The translations under genes and the position numbers were made by a program. Below the pieces are notes generated by a model. The model had not been told where the DNA came from and ran no database searches. It saw only the letters and a list, made by a program, of their open reading frames with translations. A DNA stretch of 64,000 bases, from assembly GCA_004352715.1 (NCBI GenBank), contig SCFE01000075.1:421783-485782 (forward strand), given 5' to 3'. The stretch's first letter is position 1, and the number at the start of each line of letters is the position of its first letter. This stretch comes from Hofstenia miamia. Its lineage: Eukaryota > Xenacoelomorpha > Acoela. Of the stretch, positions 55,800-64,000 are shown in pieces.

Positions 55800-58700
55800 G
55801 GATCCAGTAATGGGAGAATTTCGTCAGGATTCTATTGAATATAACACCATCATCGTTTTTGTGAAATCGATCAAGAAGAAGACATTAATACATAAACTAT
55901 TAAGTTTACTGAATTATTTTTAATTTGCATTGTTGGTCAATCTTTAGCATTCCTTTTTATGTAACATTTAGTAATTACAATTTCAGATTATTCGAGTAAG
56001 GACAATGTTATCTAGAAATGGAGCATCATACCAATAATTTTGAATCACGCGATTCTCAGCAAATCAGGAATTTGAAAATTTAATAATCTTAGCTGATTAT
56101 TACAGTTCCATATAGGAAGAAGCTGCATTTTTGTAGGTTTAGAATTGAAACTTCTACCATGTAAAAAAACACTAAAATGAGAGAGCCGATTAATCCCGAA
56201 TATTACTAGGTTTTTATATGAAATTGGTAATTATTTTGTATAACAAAAACTGAAAAATAATTTTCAAAATTTCAGAAATTCTTAAGAAATTGGTAGAAAA
56301 ATGGTAAAATTTTAAACATCATTTGAAATAAATGACATAGCAAATTTAATAAGCTGAAGGGAAAACTAGCAATTCGGGAAGGCTTTCAGAATTCACCCTA
56401 TCCTAGATCTACCAATTTTCAGAATCTGAAACAGAAAATTTATAGTTTTTTAAAACATGTTGAGTTTATCATTCAGAAAACTGATATACTAGTCTGTGTT
56501 AATCTTTACATACTTCTCGAGAAATATCAATGAACCACAACAATGATGCTATGGCAACCCACGCCATGGTGGTTGGATGATTCTTGAGTTCTGTTGAAGG
56601 GTATCAGAATTGAATCTTGATGACTTTACGTCCTCTAACAAATACATTATTGGGCGTACGTAACATCTGAAATGTTGTGTCATTAATGTAAAATGTTGTG
56701 TCATTAATGTACTTGGTAGTTTAAAATTGATCCAATGTACGGCTTTTGCACTTCATATTCAAAGGGCCAGTTTCATTGAACAGTTTAATTGTGAACAATA
56801 TACCTAGTATTTGAGAAATATTCTAATTGTGTTGACTTCATTAGTCACTTGACTATATATATATATATATATATANNNNNNNNNNNNNNNNNNNNNNNNN
56901 NNNNNNNNNNNNNNNNNNNNNNNNNNNNNNNNNNNNNNNNNNNNNNNNNNNNNNNNNNNNNNNNNNNNNNNNNNNNNNNNNNNNNNNNNNNNNNNNNNNN
57001 NNNNNNNNNNNNNNNNNNNNNNNNNNNNNNNNNNNNNNNNATATATATATATATACTATATGCTTAATTATAAATGGCTATAGTGCCGATTTACAAAGCA
57101 TAGATTACAATCTTGCATGACAGCCATTTAATCTTTTTTGTACAAACACTACATTTCGAATATGTTTGAATAATTCTGATATGATATGGTCAACTTTCAA
57201 AATAAATATATAGTTTTCAATATGAAATGCTTAGTTATTTAATGAACCATTTTAGGTGTGTCAAAAGACTTTCAAGTGCCTTATATCTTCATTTAAGTTT
57301 ACTGATGTTTGAATATAAGCAGAAAATTAATTGATATACAAAATGCATCAAAATACAGCCGTGCAGAACTGGAAATATCCCATGGAATTGAATACAACTA
57401 AATCTTTAAAGTTCCTGTTTTACTTGTTTAAACTTGCTTACACTTTAAAGTGCTTGAAACAAGGATTTTCTTTATAGTAGCGTAAATTGTTTTTAAAGAA
57501 AAAATCTGATCTCTACAACAGCAATTCATTATAAATTTATGTAATGTAACTTATAAGGAACAGAGTGCTTTTTTGATGCAATTTAAAAAAATATTTAAAT
57601 TCCTGGAAATATATGAAAATTTAAATATTGATTTTTACCAAATTTCTGAAATAATAATCAATTTACTGTGCCAACAAATTTTCTTACAAAAAAAATCACA
57701 ATTGCAATCCAACAAACATTTTTTTTACACACGTTCGATTTGCTCAAAAATTATTCAATACGTTCTCAAGCATTTCAAAACAATCTAAAATTCACGTGCA
57801 GCTTAGAGTACATCATCATGAGTATGTATGATTGAGCGTTGCAGAAAGCTAATTTGTAACTTCTAGTAAATGCAAATTCAAATGTTGAGAAATACAGCAG
57901 ACTTCTGCAACTTTTCTGCTACCTAGCCTCGACTGACATTTTGATTGTATTATAAATTTTTCATTCGCGAGCCTGCTTGTCGATGAATCATTGAATGTAT
58001 GCCGTGGATAGACATGTAGATGATGGTGTAGTCAACGACGAAGGCAGCACGTAGCATGTTCATTTACTTAGTGGTAATTTAAGATAATCTTTGCAGTAAA
58101 TTGTCGTGATATTTCTCAACACTCAGTGCTCTATTGGTCATTACCATCACAATACAATAGCAATTAACTAATTTATTGTAAAATTTATAACAAATATTTT
58201 ATCAGTATTGCAGTTTGGCAGTTGAGAGTAAAAAGAGCTGGTACAGCTATTGGTACGAGTAGGGTATGATAATTTTTTTCAGGTTAACACATTCAGGCTG
58301 AACTACATAAATATTTTCATTGCGCTCGTATACTCAATATTTCTCTTTCTATATAAAACATTTTGAATAGCTTCTGGCATTATGGTGTGATAGTGGAAAT
58401 ACCTTACCCGCAATTAGTTATTCTGGAGCTTTGGATTTATCTAATAACCAAGTGTCGGAATAAACTGGCTGTTAAAATTGAGGATACCAAAGCTTCATCT
58501 TAGCTTGATTGCATCGCCTTGAAGGGATCGCGATGATTTCTATTGGAAAAAATTAACACATAGTGGCACTCAACTTATGTACATATATACACGTTGGCGA
58601 ACGAGTCGATCCAACCCGACAAAGAAAAGTTGCGTCGTAGTTTCATGGGTCACAATTTTAAAAATTGAGGGTCAGAGAAATGCATTGCTTGAAGGAATAT

Positions 58701-61110
58701 TTGTGAAAAATTAACCATGCAATTCCATTTATACAATCTAAGCTATATAAAACCTATTCTTAAATTTATGTTAATGACATTGTTTCACGTTGATTTTGTC
58801 AAACATTTGCAAATACAACTTGGGTCAAAAGCTGACTGTCTCACCCATGGGTCGGGTTGTGGGTCAACATACTATGGGTCAATTGACCGCGGGTCGGGTC
58901 GTAGGTCAAAATATATGACCCGTTTGCCACCTTGCATTCTAGATTTGAAAATATTCAATTATACATGTAGAGGAATATATTGAAAACCCTTCTTTAATAA
59001 GCTTGGTTTGCTATTGTTCTGGAGAAGGCGCAATTATTATGTTTGTGCAACTTGAATTAGTGAATACTATTAGTTCGCCAGTAAATTTTTTAAAAAAACA
59101 AGGTAGAGCTTGTTGCAAACCATTTTCATTTTTGAAGTGAGATGTCTTTCAAACGAAATCTTATCTTAACGTCATTAAGTCTGTTTAGAAAAGTCAAACG
59201 CAAACAATCTATAATTAACTAACTCAAAAGTCAATTGATTATCAAATTTAAAAGGAAACAACACCTTCTATTTATGTCATCACAAGAAATTTCACTATAG
59301 CATTCAAGTGTTAAGTTAGGGCTTATCTTATATATATTATATTCTCAATACGTGATCATTTACTGAAGTAACCTCTTGCAGCATACCATTTTATAGAAGG
59401 GTTACTCAAAAAACAGGCAAAGGTTGCTATCTCATTTGTGATCAACTTTATTGACAAGAGCAGGGCGAAGAAGCCCCATGAAATTTTCAAAATATTCAGT
59501 AAATAGAGCATGACAATGTATTTAACCCTTTAGTTTTTTATATTTTGTCGATTTTTAAGAAGTTTTTATAATTAATCAAAAAAATTAATGTTGAAACCCC
59601 GACGGGAGACATTGCACCATGCTCCCCTCCGTACGCCACAAAGATCCAAATTATGGTTAAATATATAGCATTGGACTGCACGTTAAGCGAAACCTTAATA
59701 TGACAATTTCTATTATTTAAATGAAGGTAGAAAATTCAGAAATTACTGTTCAGCTTATGGTTGGATGCAATCTTGTCATGTTTTAATCTAAAACGCAATA
59801 AGTGTTAATATGAGCAATAAATAGTTTCCGCTCCGACCGATAAGTTTCAGTACGAATTTCGAGAAAAGTCTGTTAATAACAAAACATAGAATATAGAAAT
59901 CAATAATTTTCACGAGCAAGCTGCACATACATTATTGGGAAATTTAAGAATGAATATTTAGCAAGGTTCATTCATAGAAGTCGTGTTCCTTTAATTGATT
60001 AATTCAGTGCAAGGGAGCTACCAACACCCTATAGCAATGGTAAATCATTTCCAAAACCTACTTGCAGTTCCAGCATAATAGCAAAGATTTTTTAATCAAA
60101 TATATAGATTACTATTATTCTTGACAAATCCAACTCAACACTTCAAATTTTGCTCATATCACTCGAACAAGTTTTTAATGAAAATAACTTTAGCGCAATT
60201 ACTATTCTTCTTGAATAAGTTTTATCCTTTGATGGGAGAAGAACTCTAATTAACAAAATACGTTAACATTATTAAGCTGATAGGTATTTTAAAGGGCCAA
60301 TGAACTGTAAAAAATTATTAAATAGAATATAAAGCAATTGGGTTATGGCATAATAATTTCTGTTAGTTGGATAATCTTGATTGTAAATTTGAAATACCTC
60401 CATTTGAATTATAGACATATCTGTTGACATTACTCTGAAGTATTTGGTGTTTGAAAAAAACCAATTAACATGTGCTGAATTTTTTTATCATTTTATGCTT
60501 CTATATTATTCCAAAAATGGGTATGGTGATGACACAACATTGCATAAACAACTTTGTTTTTCATCAGTTATATTTAGCTAGAAAGCATTAGTCTTTAATT
60601 ACTGCGTCACGATAGAAACAACCAATGTGTTTAAGTGCTAATTTAGAATTAAATTATGTAGTACAATCTACAATATTTACCTATGTGATATACTGGCAAA
60701 TGTCAATCGCTTGACACAATATACAGATGTTTAAGTCTTTATGACAATGTGATCTAGTCTCAGCTGAAATTTCAATGGAGTTCCAAAAATTATTCAATTC
60801 ATTAGCTTGTTAAACTACTTTAGATAATTATCATCCCAAGGTTTTGTGGACGTATTAGTGAATGAATTTTGCTTTTTACAAAGAACATATTCAATATTTG
60901 AGTGCGTGTCTTTAAGCGTTGAATTTCACAGAGATTGTTTATGATACTATCCAATGTTGTTAATGCAATTTTCTCTTAGGATATAAAATGTGCGTATGCT
61001 GACATTTTTGTAATCAAGATTTTTATATACATAATAGTTTCAATGACCTTTTTAACCGTATAATAATTTTTTCTGAATTGATTAATATCACAAGGTCTTT
61101 TTCACTCGGT
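55800..61110. other. AT-rich gene-poor stretch
   Basis: Contains a 20-bp tandem duplication (AATGTTGTGTCATTAATGTA, 56672-56711), a (TA)n tract around a 165-base gap (56854-57055), GGGTCGGGT words at 58600-58920, and a GC-rich patch at 59597-59640 that resembles a lone MITE end. No exons recognised. Confidence 0.4.
56854..57055. repeat. (TA)n microsatellite with gap
   Basis: TA repeats on both sides of 165 N (56876-57040). Confidence 0.9.
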
Positions 61111-61142
61111 GAGCAATGATCAGAAATTGTTTCCATAATCTT

Positions 61143-61182
61143 TATATATATATATATCTATATATATATATATATATATATA
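61143..61182. repeat. (TA)n microsatellite
   Basis: TA tract with one CTA interruption. Confidence 0.95.
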
Positions 61183-61189
61183 CATTCAA

Positions 61190-63419
61190 AATTGCAAGAG
61201 CTATTATATTTAAGTGCTATTTTATTGAACAAATACTTTTGTACATAAAAGACAATGCCAAGATTGTGATTGACGAACACCTTATCATTGAAAACCACCT
61301 CAATGATTTGATGAGACTTGACGACATCCAGGTTAATTGCAAAATATAAATCAAAATTGCAATTGAAGTTTGTCGGATTTTGGTAAGATTGTCAGGAAAA
61401 TATACATTTAAGACTGATGACAAATACTTTAAATTTTGAATACAAATGCAGTTGTAAACCACTTTTTGATAAAATGACCATTTTAGTCAATTGCTGATTG
61501 ATTACTAATAACATAAATAGAAATTTTCTCAAAGTGAAAACTTATTGAATTGAAATCTGTTATTAAAATCTGTTGAAGTTACTTATCATACATTTTCTCG
61601 AGGGATTTGTTGTACAACTGGTCCATTATAATTATATCCAGGGATCGGAACATCGCATTGCTTTTATTTTGTCCTTGATAACCTCTTCTGACAAATTTTT
61701 CAAACTTAATGTTTCTGGATTTCGAGATAGACGGTTTTCTCATTCTATAATTTGAAATTCATAGGATTACTTCTAAAAGGGCCAATTCCTTTCAAATGAA
61801 TATTTGTTTTTAGTTAGTGTTGGCAGCAAGCAATATTCAGGCTTGCCATATGGTATTGCGATTGTTTTCTATTTCCATTCCATTTCACAACTATTTTCTT
61901 TACTTTTCCATTAATTTCTACATATTTTCTTAACTTTTTGAGCCAGGGCTTAAGTTTTCTACAATCGAATTTTACTGGTATCTGTCCCATTTAATTCCAT
62001 TGGATTTTGACCCATATCTAAACTATTAAATTTTCTCGTCCAATGTTCGATAGTTACATTGGTCCCACAGCAGAATTTCTATTTTGTTCAAACTTGAAAA
62101 AAAGTATGATGGGTAATATTTTGAAATTCTTTTCCAGGTTGTTAATCTTTAGTCCGAGTCCCATTTGGATGAGACCAATAAATCCCAAGGACAGAGTCTT
62201 TCCTCAAATTAACGATAATGTTAACATAAATAATAATTCAGTTCAAATACTTACAATAATTATAGTTGGGTTGAACCTGCTAAAGTGCACATAACAGAAT
62301 TAAATTCCATGTCTAGTAATTATTTCAATTCCATTCCTGTTCAAAATCGAATTAAAAGTACTTTAAAGTCATAAATACCAGATAATTCTACTATTTGAGG
62401 TGTCATTAAATATTAAAAAATGTATATGTACACATACAGGGTTGGAATGTTATTTATCACACACGGATCCAGACATCAAAATATCTAAAATCACTGGTGA
62501 AAATTTTCATGTTTACGTATTGAATCTAGAATTGGTTTGGCTTACGAGTGTATTGATGCGATGATTAAACCAATATCATTTGACTCACCAAATTTTGCCT
62601 TTGTATTCGCTTTGCTTACTATGACTCAGATGAATTTTGGCTATGATAAAGCTTTTTGTAGCTGTTCTTAAAAAATTTTGTTTATGTTTAAAAAAATTTA
62701 GGGTGTTTTGAACAATTTCTATAGCGCTGAGAATATATTTTTTAAAATTGAAGGCTTCATTAAATGTTCATTACCTAAAATGAATGACTTCCATATCCAT
62801 TCCATTTACATTTTCATAATCTGGAAATTAATGGAATGGACATTCCCATTTCCATATGCAAGCCAGACAATACTATTCAGGGGCGTATTAAGAAGTTAGT
62901 CCGGGGTAGGTTCAGACCTTACCCTCTCAATCAGGGAATTCACAAAATTGTTTGTATGCATAAATCTAATCTTTAGAAGGAGTAGGGGGCAAATGTTGGC
63001 ATTTAGAATAAAACCTGTCATTAAATGTAAAAAACAATGACATCGAAAGACAAAAATTAATTAACTTTAATATTCGGTTCTCTAGCATATTATTCTCATT
63101 ATATTTAATGAAACCAAAAAATTTCCAAGTGTTTCCTATTGTAGCAAACAAGGAATATGTTTTCTTGCAAAATAGAACCATAAGACATACTTTGGTAAAT
63201 GCATTTTTGAGACTTAGTACTCCCTCCCCCAGCATAACTCTTGGATACCTCCCTTATACTGTATGGGATAAAATGTTTGTTAATAGATGTTGTGACTGCT
63301 ATGTTAATACGAATTGTATACAGAATATGTGGTTTTTGCTCGTCATATCCGATGTGCCCACATGTAGTTAGTTGAGTGATCGTGGTTAATTGAACTTCAA
63401 AATAGATTAAATGATTATC

Positions 63420-63420
<1 letters not shown>
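61190..63420. other. AT-rich stretch, no gene seen
   Basis: A single hAT-like end word CAGGGGCGTATTAAG at 62878 has no partner. Short open frames on both strands overlap and look random. Confidence 0.4.

Positions 63421-63422
<2 letters not shown>

Positions 63423-63453
<31 letters not shown>
63423..63453. repeat. (TA)n microsatellite
   Basis: Directly abuts the 5' truncated end of the Penelope-like element at 63454, as at the other copy (2116-2151). Confidence 0.95.
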
Positions 63454-63456
<3 letters not shown>

Positions 63457-63459
63457 CTA

Positions 63460-63846
63460 AGAATAAAGAAAATTAATACGAAATTAAGATACACAAGAAT
63501 AAGACCAATATTAAAAACTAAGAAGACCTGTAATATATTTCGCAACAATGATCCGATTCAAGAGATGCTTGTTTCATCAATTGTATACAAGTTCACATGT
63601 GAAGAATGTCACCATTCTTACATAGGTGAAACAAAGCGACATCTTCAAACTCGGGTTAATGAACATCTTTCAGGGCACTTAAATTCCGAAATTTATACTC
63701 ACCAACATCGAGCAAACATCAATAATTTTAAGATCATTATTAAAACATCGAACACTAAGATTTCTGAAGCCCTAATTATTAAGAAGTCAAATGAACAAAG
63801 ACTAATGAATAAACAAAGAACGACCAACATATTGAATATCTTTTAG
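63460..63846 (+). pseudogene. GIY-YIG endonuclease of a Penelope-like element
   Basis: Open frame from the (TA)n edge to TAG. A basic linker (RPILKTKKTCNIFRNNDPIQ), then SSIVYKFTCEECHHSYIGET: GIY-type motif IVY, the CxxC..H zinc-binding pattern of Penelope endonucleases and the YIG motif. KRHLQTRVNEHL supplies the catalytic Arg and the conserved helix. SEIYTHQHRANINNFKIIIK and SEALIIKKSNEQRLMNKQ follow, with the catalytic Glu in SEALI and the terminal LN-rich tail. The domain looks intact. In a full element it nicks the target DNA to start reverse transcription. Confidence 0.85.
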
Positions 63847-63909
63847 TGCATGTATATTTAACAACATTAAATGTAGTGAATTGTAAATTATATTACCACA
63901 AAATTTGTA

Positions 63910-63938
63910 TTGACGATGATTTTAAATCGAAACCGGTC
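63910..63938 (+). ncRNA. hammerhead-ribozyme-like motif in the Penelope 3' end
   Basis: TTGACGA, one spacer base, a 5-bp stem II (GATTT-T-AAATC), then GAAA and CCGGTC. This follows the CUGANGA - stem II - GAAA - stem III - UH order of type I hammerheads known in Penelope-like elements, with the first core base C changed to U and a very short self-complementary stem III. Stem I pairing is poor, so this copy may be inactive. It lies 64 bases after the endonuclease stop. Confidence 0.4.
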
Positions 63939-64000
63939 GCATAGTATAAATAGGAGCACAATAGTATCAAAATATATATAATTATATATAATTGAATAAT

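Larger units (their letters stand above)
63454..63940 (+). mobile_element. Penelope-like retroelement, 3' end
   Basis: Keeps the C-terminal linker, the whole GIY-YIG endonuclease and a 3' untranslated end. The reverse transcriptase is missing because the copy starts at a (TA)n tract. Both copies in the window are in the same class but not close copies of each other. Confidence 0.85.

Noticed and set aside
58600-58920. GGGTCGGGT repeats as a regulatory or coding element
   Set aside because: Degenerate words without a regular period; similar words occur at 31.2 and 53.7 kb. Probably a decayed repeat.

Overview
The window is AT-rich DNA from a multicellular animal, most likely an invertebrate; I cannot name the species. 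It has spliceosomal exons with GT..AG borders, an Ig-fold exon, a CYP2-like cytochrome P450 exon, many (TA)n microsatellites and relics of nearly every class of animal transposable element. There are no bacterial operons, no CRISPR array and no tRNA or rRNA gene that I could see. About 3.6 kb is N, in eight gaps. Isolated single n bases (3673, 17064, 17826, 47564) look like contig joins.

Layout. 0.6-2.1 kb: decayed Penelope-like retroelement (minus). 2.2 kb: orphan half-Ig exon. 2.9-3.7 kb: decayed Tc1/mariner-type transposase. 3.7-6.9 kb: decayed Ty3/gypsy element. 6.9-7.9 kb: copy of the first exon of a secreted-protein gene. 9.1-9.4 kb: membrane-protein-like ORF. 9.9-12.3 kb: hAT-type ends around a Tc1/Tc3 element. 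12.5-13.3 kb: copy of the 3' part of the secreted-protein gene, lacking its last coding exon. 14.9-16.2 kb: remnant of an uncharacterised repeat-borne gene family. 16.7-18.3 kb: hAT element. 18.8-22.2 kb: PIF/Harbinger-type element with a LINE reverse transcriptase inside, inserted in an SGNH-like ORF. 23.3-25.3 kb: second Harbinger-like element made of short repeats. 27.5-36.7 kb: five minus-strand exons of a secreted, probably GPI-anchored protein; its introns host a deleted mariner (31.2-31.9 kb), a P element with perfect target-site duplication (32.5-35.3 kb) and a hAT relic (35.8-36.2 kb). 37-64 kb: gene-poor sequence with several MITEs, the P450 exon (47.3-47.6 kb) and a second Penelope-like 3' end (63.4-63.9 kb).

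How it fits together. The host signal is a locally duplicated family of small secreted proteins: two nearly identical signal-peptide exons 29 kb apart and two copies of the 3' flank 14 kb apart. Transposons have since broken these up. The firmest insertions are those whose boundaries I could fix from target-site duplications: P element (GTACCGAA), hAT MITEs (ACACCCAA and ATTGAACC), two GGCGTTATTG MITEs (AAGACTAG and CTTGGCTG), Harbinger types (TTA, TAA) and mariner (TA).
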